This document shows, piece by piece, positions 25,801-32,200 of a stretch of 33,790 nucleotides of DNA (its first letter is position 1; every line of letters begins with the position of its first letter). Source of the DNA: a virus. The notes under the pieces were generated by a model, which did no database searches, had not been told where the DNA came from, and saw only the letters and a list, made by a program, of their open reading frames with translations. A program made the position numbers and the translations under genes. The DNA is taken from the IMG/VR virus record IMGVR_UViG_3300028553_000103, positions 1 to 33,790 of that record. One strand, 5' to 3'.

Positions 25801-26272
25801 TTTAGTTGCAATTGAGGGTGTGAATATTGTAACTACATCTGCAACTCAAACACTTACCAATAAAACTCTTACATCACCTACATTAACAACACCAGTATTA
25901 GGAACTCCAAGTTCTGGAACATTATCCAACTGCACAGTAGATGGTACATTTTCAGTGGGATACAAAAAAATTCCACCTGTTGGTACTAAAACATCTTCTT
26001 ATACTTTGGTTGCTGGTGATGTGGGTAAATTTGTTGAACTGGAATCTGGTGGATCGGTAGTTATTCCTGCATCAGTATTTTCGGCAGGAGACGCAATTAT
26101 GATTTTCAATAATACAGCAGCTTCAATAACTTGTACTTGTTCTGCTGTTACAACTGTTTATAAGGGTGGTACAAACGCAGATATAGGTACTTTTAGTGTG
26201 ACAACAAGAGGTGTTGCAAATATTTTGTTTATTTCTGCAACTGTTGCCGTAGTAACGGGTAATCTATCATGA
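22880..26272 (+). CDS. Long tail fibre without S74 domain
   Basis: This 1130-residue protein starts MANTRELSQLASVI, like the giant fibre. It contains several GIGTT.PTSKLHV..D.R..GVVTAT units, FATSPTLVTPVLG and TALTDETG units, and one copy of the DGAGI...IQW module near residues 310-390. Two tandem AAGVIVDADINASAGIVDTK blocks near residues 711-860 come from an exact DNA repeat. The C-terminus differs from the S74 fibres: GYKKIPPVGTKTSSYTLVAG, then DVGKFVELESGGSVVIP, a final Cys pair (SITCTCSA) and a TGNLS end. This looks like a C-terminal tip domain with the TLVA.D.GK pattern seen in other phage fibres. Its stop overlaps the glycine-rich gene by four bases, a gp37-gp38-like arrangement. Confidence 0.85.
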   Translation: MANTRELSQLASVISVADETRNVGIGTTTPTSKLHVSGDVRVSGVVTATSFSGDGSQLIGISASSSSQWVTTASGIHTLSNVGIGTTNPTSKLHVSGDVRVSGVVTATTFVGALTGTASNVTTNANLTGHVTSVGNAAVLGSFTSLQLLTALTDETGSGANVFATSPTLVTPVLGTPSSGTLTNCTGLPISTGVSGLAANIATFLAIPSSANLAAALTDETGTGSAVFATSPTLVTPVLGSATATSIVVGSGVTINSSGINASGIITASQLSTGASGTGINISTDTISGPATLTIDPAAVGDNTGAVRIKGDLYVDGDQFIVNSITIELADFNVGIATTVGTNALLDGAGIGIGSIGIRKTIQWANSSNSLESSESFNLNIGKTYKINGTDVLSNTTLGSGVTNSSLTSVGTLGQLNVTGVSTFTNGPILVGTATSTGTTDQRLQVTGGAYVSGNLGIGNTLPTSKLVVQGDGRFVSSGQGDVTITHSNLVSTIKGTSTVQLALGANNNEVIRINNSSQVGIGTTTPTSKLHVVGDVTATTFVGALTGTATSTTNIPNLTGAITSVNTTTSLGSFTSAQLATALTDETGSGANVFATSPTLVTPVLGAATATSIVVSSGSTFTNGPILVGTATSTGTASQRLQVTGGAYVSGSFGIGTTNPTSKLHVIGDARITGVVTATTFVGALTGTASSTTNIPNLTGDITSVNSVTSIAAGVIVDADINASAGIVDTKLATISTAGKVSNSATTATNANTASAIVARDASGNFSAGTITANLTGTATSTTNIPNLTGDVTSNGTTTAIAAGVIVDADINASAGIVDTKLATISTAGKVSNSATTATNANTASAIVARDASGNFSAGTITANLTGTASNVTTNANLTGHVTSVGNAAVLGSFTSAQLATALTDETGTGAAVFATSPTLVTPVLGTPQSGTLTSCTGLPISGLTASTSTALGVGSIELGHASDTTLTRVSAGLVAIEGVNIVTTSATQTLTNKTLTSPTLTTPVLGTPSSGTLSNCTVDGTFSVGYKKIPPVGTKTSSYTLVAGDVGKFVELESGGSVVIPASVFSAGDAIMIFNNTAASITCTCSAVTTVYKGGTNADIGTFSVTTRGVANILFISATVAVVTGNLS
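25011..25179 (+). repeat. Exact 169-bp direct repeat, first copy
   Basis: It is identical base for base to 25281-25449 on comparison by eye. The offset of 270 bases (90 codons) keeps the reading frame. Confidence 0.9.
25281..25449 (+). repeat. Exact 169-bp direct repeat, second copy
   Basis: This is the second copy of 25011-25179 in the same gene. Complete identity suggests a recent duplication or active conversion. Confidence 0.9.
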
Positions 26273-27111
26273 GCGGTATATTTCTTAGCTTTTTTGGCGG
26301 CGGTGGTGATTCTTCAATTTTAGTTGAATATTTGGTTGTTGCTGGTGGTGGAGGAGGAGGTTCTCGTGCTGGCGCTGGTGGTGGAGGTGCTGGTGGATAC
26401 AGAACAGGAAATCTTTCAGTATTATCTGGACAAACTTTTACTATTACCGTGGGAGGTGGAGGTATTGGTGGACCCTCAGACTCATCTCCATACGATGGAA
26501 CACGAGGGGGAACTAGCACATTTGGACCAATATCATCCACTGGTGGTGGTGGAGGAACTCTAAACAAAGCAAACGGACAAGAAACTGGTGGATCTGGTGG
26601 TGGAGGAAGTAGAAACCAACCACCGGGAGCAGCAGGAAATAGTCCGCCAACATCACCACCACAAGGATTTCCTGGTGGATCTGGAAGTCCAGGGAATGAA
26701 CCATCCGGTGGTGGAGGAGGAGGTGGAGCATCACAGGCAGGTTTTAATGCCCCAGATGGAAGAGGTGGGAATGGATTGCCAAATAGTATAACCGGATCTG
26801 CTATAACTTATGGTGGAGGAGGAGGTGGTTCTACTGATGGATCTGCTGGTGGTTCAGGTGGAGGAGGAGCAGGTGGTGGTACAAATGGAACAGCAGGAAC
26901 AACTAATTTGGGTGGTGGGGGTGGTGGTGGAGGTCCTAATCCCGATCCTGCTTTTGGTGGCAACGGTGGATCAGGAATTGTAATTATTGCTTATCCAAAT
27001 GCATCTCCTACTCTAACAAGTATTGGAGGAGGTTTATCTTATACTCAACCAACTCGTTCTGGGTTTAGAGTTTATAGGTTTACTGCTGGAACTGGAAACA
27101 TTACATTTTAA
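26269..27111 (+). CDS. Glycine-rich fibre-tip (adhesin-like) protein
   Basis: This 280-residue protein opens with a hydrophobic strand (VEYLVVAGGGGGG) and has long Gly-rich blocks from residue 23 to 235. It closes with GGSGIVIIAYPN and a beta tail ending GFRVYRFTAGTGNITF. This matches the phage glycine-rich domain family (VEYLVVAGGGGGG to GGSGIVIIRY), thought to form stacked polyglycine helices as in gp38 adhesins. Residues about 120-142 are rich in Pro next to Gly (QPPGAAGNSPPTSPPQGFPG), giving possible hydroxylation sites. It is coupled by ATGA to the preceding long fibre, so it is probably the receptor-binding tip or tip-assembly factor of that fibre. Confidence 0.82.
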   Translation: MSGIFLSFFGGGGDSSILVEYLVVAGGGGGGSRAGAGGGGAGGYRTGNLSVLSGQTFTITVGGGGIGGPSDSSPYDGTRGGTSTFGPISSTGGGGGTLNKANGQETGGSGGGGSRNQPPGAAGNSPPTSPPQGFPGGSGSPGNEPSGGGGGGGASQAGFNAPDGRGGNGLPNSITGSAITYGGGGGGSTDGSAGGSGGGGAGGGTNGTAGTTNLGGGGGGGGPNPDPAFGGNGGSGIVIIAYPNASPTLTSIGGGLSYTQPTRSGFRVYRFTAGTGNITF

Positions 27112-27116
27112 ATCTT

Positions 27117-27479
27117 ATGGCACACTACGCATTTTTAGATAAAAATAACATTGTTGTTGATATTATTTGTGGGAAAGAAGAATGGGAAGACGGTATTGAT
27201 TGGGAAGAATACTATGGAAACATAAGAAATGTGAAGTGTAAGAGAACTTCATATAATACTCGTGCTGGAAAACATCCAAATGGTAATCCATTTAGAAAAA
27301 ATTATGCAGGTATTGGATTTACTTATAATGAAGAATTAAATGCTTTCATTCCACCCAAACCTTATAACAGTTGGATTTTAAATGAGGAAACCTGTCTATG
27401 GGAACCCCCTATTCCATGTCCAAATAATGAAATTAATTATACATGGAATGAATTCTCTTTATCTTGGGTTATAGTTTGA
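27117..27479 (+). CDS. Conserved small phage protein, unknown role
   Basis: This 120-residue protein is full of Trp, Tyr, Asn and Glu: MAHYAFLDKNNIVVDIICG, EEWEDGIDWEEYYGN, KRTSYNTRAGKH, FRKNYAGIGFTYNEELNAFIP, SWILNEETCLWEPPIP. I recognise this composition and order from many marine phage genomes, where the protein is encoded beside fibre genes and annotated as hypothetical. A carbohydrate-binding or virion accessory role would fit the exposed aromatics. It starts five bases after the glycine-rich gene and lies before a hairpin and late promoter. Confidence 0.75.
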   Translation: MAHYAFLDKNNIVVDIICGKEEWEDGIDWEEYYGNIRNVKCKRTSYNTRAGKHPNGNPFRKNYAGIGFTYNEELNAFIPPKPYNSWILNEETCLWEPPIPCPNNEINYTWNEFSLSWVIV

Positions 27480-27487
27480 ATAAAAAT

Positions 27488-27496
27488 CTAAATAAT
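27488..27496 (+). promoter_or_regulatory. T4-type late promoter core (weaker candidate)
   Basis: CTAAATAAT resembles those at 1280 and 3659 but is 63 nt from the next ATG. The hairpin and a better core at 27526 follow it. Confidence 0.35.
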
Positions 27497-27503
27497 AAAT
27501 GTA

Positions 27504-27528
27504 ATGTTCTTATACTTCATAAGAACAT
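27504..27528 (+). other. 10-bp hairpin abutting a late promoter
   Basis: ATGTTCTTAT and ATAAGAACAT form a perfect 10-bp stem around the loop ACTTC. No T run follows. The right arm overlaps the late core at 27526 by three bases. Confidence 0.7.
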
Positions 27529-27534
27529 AAATAA
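27526..27534 (+). promoter_or_regulatory. T4-type late promoter core
   Basis: CATAAATAA lies 25 nt before the ATG of the 435-residue fibre and shares bases with the preceding hairpin. Confidence 0.6.
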
Positions 27535-27550
27535 CTAAAAATACAATAAG

Positions 27551-28858
27551 ATGGCTCTCAACTTTCCAAACAGTCCTGCACTGAATGATGTATATACTGA
27601 TACCACCTCTGGGTTCTCGTATCAGTGGAATGGAACTGTATGGATAAGTTTTAGTGCAGCATCATCAAGTCAAATCAAAGTACTTGATGATATTTCTGGT
27701 TCTTTTACAGGAATCGCATTTACCTTTGCACTTACTTCAAGTAGTGTATCAATCTCACCACCGAATGCACAATCACTGATTATCAACCTTGGTGGTGTCA
27801 TACAAGACCCATCTGATGATTATATTGTTTCTGGAAGTAACATTATATTCTCCACTGCTCCTAATAATGGATTAAGTTTCTCTGGAGTTTCATTAGGACC
27901 TGCGATTCCAGTCAATACAATACCATCTGGTACTACGACTGGTGGTTCATTTACAGTTGCTGGTCTTTTATCAACAACAAACTTATATGTTTCTGGTATT
28001 TCTACTTTTGTTGGTCTTGCAACTCATACAGGAACAATCTTTGGAAGTAACCTATCACTAACTGGTATTGCAACTGCATCAAGTTTTGTTGGAGCACTGA
28101 CTGGTAATGCAACTGGTCTCTCTGGTAGTCCTAATATTACTGTTAATAATGTCGTAGCAGCAGCAGGAACCTTCACAAACTTAACAGTAAATGGTACTCA
28201 AACCATTATCAATACAACAAGTTTAGAAATCGCAGATAAGAATATTGGTATTGGTTCTACATCATCTCCTAGTGATGCACTTGCTGATGGTGCTGGTATT
28301 ACGATTTATGGATCTACAAATAAAACTATTACTTGGGAAAGAGATACTGGATGCTTTGAGTATAACCAACCAAATAAGTTTCGTGGTGTTATAGAAACAG
28401 TATCTACCGGAACAACTTATGCACTGAGTGGTGGTAAAGTTGTTCTTGAGTTAGATGTAAGAAATGCAACGACATATACTCATAGTTTATCAAATGGTAG
28501 TGTAGGTATTGTGTCCTTTAAGAATATGCCTGCGGATACTGGTGTTTCTAATGGTACGACGATTACTGTTATCTTTACACAGAACGCAACAGGAACTGCA
28601 AATACAACAGCAGCAACTGGTATTGGTACTAACTGTTTTGTGATTGGATTTGAGAATGGTGCAGCAGTTGCATCAGGTATCTCAACAAGAGCACTGGTAG
28701 GTACTGCAACCACTGTGACACTTTCTACGACTGCAAGTGATAGAGATTTTGTATCATTCTTCGTGCATTATACTGGTGGTACAAATACTGTTGCAAGTAG
28801 TTATCAGGTTTATGCAACGAAGAATGGTGGGTTCCGTCAAGGTACTGTAGGAGTTTGA
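27551..28858 (+). CDS. Tail fibre
   Basis: This 435-residue protein has an N-terminus that is a common phage fibre start (ALNFPNSPALNDVYTDTTSG, then FSYQWNGTVWISF). A beta module with TFALTSSSVSISPPNAQSLI, LGGVIQDPSDDYIVSG and IIFSTAPNNG follows at about residues 55-125. A shaft unit (LYVSGISTFVG, ATASSFVGALTGNATGL) leads to a copy of the DGAGI..YGSTNKTITW module near residues 210-277. The C-terminal beta domain ends SYQVYATKNGGFRQGTVGV. There is no S74 chaperone. The next gene, four bases later, is a glycine-rich protein, repeating the shaft-then-tip order of 22880-27111. Confidence 0.8.
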   Translation: MALNFPNSPALNDVYTDTTSGFSYQWNGTVWISFSAASSSQIKVLDDISGSFTGIAFTFALTSSSVSISPPNAQSLIINLGGVIQDPSDDYIVSGSNIIFSTAPNNGLSFSGVSLGPAIPVNTIPSGTTTGGSFTVAGLLSTTNLYVSGISTFVGLATHTGTIFGSNLSLTGIATASSFVGALTGNATGLSGSPNITVNNVVAAAGTFTNLTVNGTQTIINTTSLEIADKNIGIGSTSSPSDALADGAGITIYGSTNKTITWERDTGCFEYNQPNKFRGVIETVSTGTTYALSGGKVVLELDVRNATTYTHSLSNGSVGIVSFKNMPADTGVSNGTTITVIFTQNATGTANTTAATGIGTNCFVIGFENGAAVASGISTRALVGTATTVTLSTTASDRDFVSFFVHYTGGTNTVASSYQVYATKNGGFRQGTVGV

Positions 28859-28862
28859 TATT

Positions 28863-29810
28863 ATGGCACCTCTTTTTACTGGGTTAAAGTTTGGGTTTGG
28901 TAGAGTTGATGCTGAGATTGGTGGTGCAGCACAAGGATTAACAGCAACTGGTGGTACAATCACAACACCTGGAAATGGATATAGGTATCATGCTTTTACA
29001 ACACCCGGTCCAGCAACTTTTACAGTTACTGGAATTGGAATTTATGGTAGTACTGTTGAGTATCTTGTTGTTGGTGGTGGTGGTGCTGGTGGATCAGATA
29101 GAACTGGTGGCGGAGGAGGTGCAGGAGGACTGAGAACCGCAACAGGATTTCCTGTAAGTACTTCTCCTGGGTCTTATACAATAACTGTTGGTGCTGGTGC
29201 TGCTTTGGGAGGAAATGGATCACCTTCTATTTTTTCTTCAATAACATCTCAGGGGGGTGGTAGAGGGGGAACTGATCCAGATTTTTTTGGACCAACTAAC
29301 GGCACTGGATTTCCTGGAGGTTCTGGAGGTGGCGCAAGATCCAATAGTCTTGGAGCATCTGGAGGATCTGGTAATAGTGTAACTGGTACAAGCACTCCTG
29401 CTCCGTCACAAGGAAATCCTGGAGGTCCAAATACTGCAGGAAGTCTTGGTGGCGCTGGTGGTGGTGGTGCAGGTGCTGCAGGAGCACCAGTAGGTCCTGG
29501 TAGCGGTGGTAGTGCTGGTGGAGTTGGATTGCAATATCCACAGTTTACTGGTCCTTTGATTGGTGTTCCATCACTTGCTCCATTAAGTGGTTATTTTGCT
29601 GGTGGTGGAGGAGGAGGAAATGCTGAACCTATGGGCGGAACTTTTGCTCCTGGCGGTCTAGGTGGAGGTGGAAGAGGACAATCTGGAGATAGTGGTACAT
29701 CACCACTACCAGGAACTACTAATAGTGGCGGCGGTGGCGGTGGCGCTGGCCCTGCTTCTGGTGGTGGTACCGGTGGTCCTGGAATAGTAGTCATCCGATA
29801 CCTAGTATAA
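28863..29810 (+). CDS. Glycine-rich fibre-tip (adhesin-like) protein
   Basis: This 315-residue protein has an N-terminal strand region (about 1-55), then STVEYLVVGGGGAGG, Gly-rich blocks to residue about 300, and the closing GGPGIVVIRYLV. This is the same glycine-rich domain as the protein at 26269, but here it ends directly after the closing strand. Several Gly-Pro, Pro-Gly and Gly-Pro-Gly pairs lie between residues 135 and 225. It probably forms a polyglycine-helix sandwich at the distal end of the fibre encoded just before it. A terminator follows, and the next gene after that is an oxygenase. Confidence 0.8.
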   Translation: MAPLFTGLKFGFGRVDAEIGGAAQGLTATGGTITTPGNGYRYHAFTTPGPATFTVTGIGIYGSTVEYLVVGGGGAGGSDRTGGGGGAGGLRTATGFPVSTSPGSYTITVGAGAALGGNGSPSIFSSITSQGGGRGGTDPDFFGPTNGTGFPGGSGGGARSNSLGASGGSGNSVTGTSTPAPSQGNPGGPNTAGSLGGAGGGGAGAAGAPVGPGSGGSAGGVGLQYPQFTGPLIGVPSLAPLSGYFAGGGGGGNAEPMGGTFAPGGLGGGGRGQSGDSGTSPLPGTTNSGGGGGGAGPASGGGTGGPGIVVIRYLV

Positions 29811-29838
29811 AACACCTGATTGGGTGGTACTTTTCAGG

Positions 29839-29864
29839 AAGGAGGGTGTAAGTCCCTCCTTTTT
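29839..29864 (+). terminator. Intrinsic terminator after the glycine-rich gene
   Basis: AAGGAGGG and CCCTCCTT form an 8-bp stem with a seven-base loop (TGTAAGT), followed by a short T run (29860-29864). It closes the late fibre block. Confidence 0.9.
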
Positions 29865-29869
29865 AGTAT

Positions 29870-29898
29870 TTGACTCCCCCCCCAAACTGATATATAAT
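29870..29898 (+). promoter_or_regulatory. Sigma70-like promoter with C8 spacer tract
   Basis: A -35 box TTGACT (29870-29875) and a -10 box TATAAT (29893-29898) are separated by exactly 17 bases. The spacer begins with eight C bases (29876-29883). Transcription would begin near 29905, ahead of the second oxygenase cassette. Confidence 0.85.
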
Positions 29899-29923
29899 AC
29901 TCCTGAATACATTATAAGAAGGT

Positions 29924-30544
29924 ATGGCACTCACCAGTATTTGGTATTATACGAACTTACCAGAAGATATCGTAAATATCATAGAACGAGATCTCACAGA
30001 AAACTTTGATCCCTCAATGGGGGACTCAAGACTTCACGGTGATGCTCTCAACAAAGAAAAAAGAAACTCACAAAATACCTGGATACCAACAACTCACTGG
30101 GTTGCTGGGTTCTTATGGCACTACGTACAAAGAGCAAATCGTGAGAACTTTCTGTATGACCTGAGAAATATTGATGGTGAAAGTCTCCAATATACTCGTT
30201 ATGAGACAGGGCAGTTTTATGGATGGCATAATGATGCAGGTCTTGCAACACAATACAAGCCTCAGTCAGTTGGTAATCGTGCAGAAGGACTTGCAAATGA
30301 CTTTGTGAATGAGAATATTGAACTTGTAAGGAAACTTTCATTTTCATTGCAACTTTCGGATCCTGATTCATATTCTGGTGGAAACGTACAGATAATGGAT
30401 GAGACAGGGAGTTCTCATATTGTCCCAAGAAAGCGTGGGACGATTGTACTTTTTGACTCTCGTGCACAACATAGAGTTCTCAAAGTAACAAAAGGATGTC
30501 GCCGTTCCATAGTTGGTTGGTGCGTAGGAAAAAGGTGGTGTTGA
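29924..30544 (+). CDS. 2OG-Fe(II) oxygenase, prolyl-4-hydroxylase-like (copy 2)
   Basis: This 206-residue protein is the paralogue of the protein at 5669. Iron ligands are His102 and Asp104 (WHNDAG) and His183 (QHRV), with Arg193 as the expected 2-oxoglutarate-binding residue. The central part carries VRKLSFSLQLSDPDSYSGGN and RGTIVLFDSRAQHRVLKVTK. Compared with copy 1 it lacks some Lys/Asn-rich N-terminal residues and is visibly less AT-rich, so the two copies have had separate histories. An AAGAAGG ribosome-binding site sits only one base from the ATG. It is expressed from a host-type promoter. Hydroxylation of a virion or host protein is inferred; no substrate is encoded in the sequence itself. 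Confidence 0.84.
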   Translation: MALTSIWYYTNLPEDIVNIIERDLTENFDPSMGDSRLHGDALNKEKRNSQNTWIPTTHWVAGFLWHYVQRANRENFLYDLRNIDGESLQYTRYETGQFYGWHNDAGLATQYKPQSVGNRAEGLANDFVNENIELVRKLSFSLQLSDPDSYSGGNVQIMDETGSSHIVPRKRGTIVLFDSRAQHRVLKVTKGCRRSIVGWCVGKRWC

Positions 30545-30545
30545 T

Positions 30546-31262
30546 ATGGAACAAATGAACGAACTGCAACTACAATGGCAGGAAAGGACGAATACAGGAA
30601 CTGCCTGGACTCATAATGAAGATTTTGAGAAGAATGGATATCTGGTTATCAAGGACTTATGGTCGGTTGATGAGTTATATCATCCACTACCACCAGAAAG
30701 AGGACAGATAAACTACTGGGGCAAGAATATGGATCAGTTCAATCACGATCCAGTAGAACAACAAGTAGAGGGATCTCTGGCACGATACTGGCACCCACAA
30801 TATCGTAAGATACATACTGGTATTCGTCTCAAACTAGAAGAAGTAATCGGTAGGAAACTTTATAATACTTATTATTATGATCGTTTTTATTTTCCAGGAC
30901 AAGCATTACTAAAACACGCAGATAGAGATGCCTGTGAGATTTCTGTGAGTGTTCACGTTTCTACAACTCTCAAAGAATGCTGGCCCTTTAAGATTAAAAC
31001 ACCAGACACTTATGTGGATAAGAAGAAAAAGGATGTAGTATTGGTCCCTGGTGAAGAACGTTCTTTGTGTTTAGAACCTGGTGATGGATTACTTTATAAG
31101 GGATGTTCCAGACCACATTGGAGAGATCCGATGCCCGGTGGAAAGAAGAGTAAGAAACTGTTTGGTAAGTCAACAACAGAAGATTACTACCATCAAATAT
31201 TTTTTCATTACGTGATTCAAGACGGTCAAAGAGCACATTGTGCCTGGGATAAAGCACGTTGA
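30546..31262 (+). CDS. 2OG-Fe(II) oxygenase-like protein (copy 2 partner)
   Basis: This 238-residue protein is the paralogue of the protein at 6327, with an extra N-terminal segment and a Lys-rich insertion near residues 151-168. Key residues are His124 and Asp126 (LKHADRDACEISVSVHVS), the LEPGDGLLYKG turn, His191 in PHWRDP and His221 in FFHYVIQDG. The HxD motif and distal His fit a 2OG/Fe(II) double-stranded beta helix. The start lies one base after the previous stop, so the pair is co-translated, as in copy 1. A second ATG three codons later is also possible. Reaction and target are unknown. Confidence 0.76.
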   Translation: MEQMNELQLQWQERTNTGTAWTHNEDFEKNGYLVIKDLWSVDELYHPLPPERGQINYWGKNMDQFNHDPVEQQVEGSLARYWHPQYRKIHTGIRLKLEEVIGRKLYNTYYYDRFYFPGQALLKHADRDACEISVSVHVSTTLKECWPFKIKTPDTYVDKKKKDVVLVPGEERSLCLEPGDGLLYKGCSRPHWRDPMPGGKKSKKLFGKSTTEDYYHQIFFHYVIQDGQRAHCAWDKAR

Positions 31263-31265
31263 GGT

Positions 31266-31820
31266 ATGAAATCTCCACTCTTCTCTTACCCCTCTTATCA
31301 GTATCAAGTTGCTGATTGGAGTTTCAAACGCAAAGGACTTCTAAATCGTATAAACTCTCAAAAGTTCGTAAGAACTTCTCTACAAACCTTTGAGAGTGAC
31401 AGAAGCACAAATAATAAATCTTACGTTCATTATTTCCAAGACCTCATCCGTCCAGAGTTATTTGAGTTTTGTAAAGAAGCAGAAGTATCTTGTAGTATGA
31501 CTGATTGTTGGACTGTGAGATATCGTAAGGGTGATTATCAAACAGTTCATAATCATAAGTCCTGGGGTTTCTCACTTGTTCTTTATGTTGAGTATGACCC
31601 AAAAGTTCATAGTCCCACAACATTTGTATGTCCGTGGCAAGATCCAAGAACTGATACTACAAGTCTTATATGTCCACAAGATGTTCAGGAAGGTACGATC
31701 TTTATTGTTCCTTCTTATACACTTCATTATGCAACACCAAATCTATCAAATAAAACCAGAACAGTTATATCAGCAGACTTACTTCCTAAACTACCAGAAC
31801 ATCAATCCATAAATAACTAA
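31266..31820 (+). CDS. Putative 2OG-Fe(II) oxygenase, HxH variant
   Basis: In this 184-residue protein the core reads WTVRYRKGDYQTVHNHKSWG (His95, His97), FSLVLYVEYD, an EGTIFIVPSYTLHYATPN segment (His154), and TRTVISADL (Arg165). This order fits the 2OG-FeII_Oxy_5 group (PF13759), where the first motif is often HxH rather than HxD, so iron binding is plausible but atypical. It is preceded by a GAGGT site four bases after the previous gene and belongs to the same transcription unit. It ends at a late promoter. It could hydroxylate a small molecule or protein. Function not established. Confidence 0.68.
   Translation: MKSPLFSYPSYQYQVADWSFKRKGLLNRINSQKFVRTSLQTFESDRSTNNKSYVHYFQDLIRPELFEFCKEAEVSCSMTDCWTVRYRKGDYQTVHNHKSWGFSLVLYVEYDPKVHSPTTFVCPWQDPRTDTTSLICPQDVQEGTIFIVPSYTLHYATPNLSNKTRTVISADLLPKLPEHQSINN
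31808..31816 (+). promoter_or_regulatory. T4-type late promoter core inside gene end
   Basis: CATAAATAA lies within the last codons of the preceding gene and 19 nt before a small gene, so that gene may be transcribed late. Confidence 0.5.
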
Positions 31821-31826
31821 AAAGTT

Positions 31827-32006
31827 ATGTACCGTATACAAAAGACAGAGAACATTCAGGGTCAAATCAAAGAAATCTACTACGAAGGTGATTATCGTTG
31901 GAATACTGATTTTGATGTTCGTAAACTTTATGAGACTCTTACAGAAGCACGTGCAGACCTATATTCTTTTGGTGGTGAAATAAGTGCCGATGTTGTTGGT
32001 GAATAA
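31827..32006 (+). CDS. Small hypothetical protein (59 aa)
   Basis: The frame begins MYRIQKTENIQGQIKEIYYE and ends SFGGEISADVVGE. Tyr- and acid-rich sequence (GDYRWNTDFDVRKLYETLTEARADLY) suggests a small soluble alpha/beta protein. It sits between a late promoter core and an intrinsic terminator, which supports a real single-gene unit. I do not recognise a family. Confidence 0.6.
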   Translation: MYRIQKTENIQGQIKEIYYEGDYRWNTDFDVRKLYETLTEARADLYSFGGEISADVVGE

Positions 32007-32040
32007 GCACCAATAGACCACTTCACAAACTGACCACTCA

Positions 32041-32067
32041 CCCTCTGGAATCTCACCAGGGGGTTTT
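32041..32067 (+). terminator. Intrinsic terminator
   Basis: CCCTCTGG and CCAGGGGG pair over 8 bp (one G-U) around the loop AATCTCA, followed by TTTT. It closes the unit of the 59-residue gene. Confidence 0.8.
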
Positions 32068-32098
32068 ATAGTATGTAAGAATCCAAGAAAAACCAAGA

Positions 32099-32200
32099 AT
32101 GTCCCTTTCTAATCTTGACCGATTGATTTTTATTGTTTCATTTCTTGCACTTATGAACTGGGGAACTCGGATCGTTAAAGTTATTTTAACTTCTTTTTAA
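32099..32200 (+). CDS. Tiny membrane protein (33 aa)
   Basis: The frame begins MSLSNLDRLIFIVSFLALMN and ends VILTSF. One hydrophobic segment (residues about 9-19) is followed by a short basic end, as in small phage membrane proteins. Its stop abuts the ATG of the metallopeptidase-like gene, so the two may be coupled. No promoter is clear. Confidence 0.5.
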   Translation: MSLSNLDRLIFIVSFLALMNWGTRIVKVILTSF

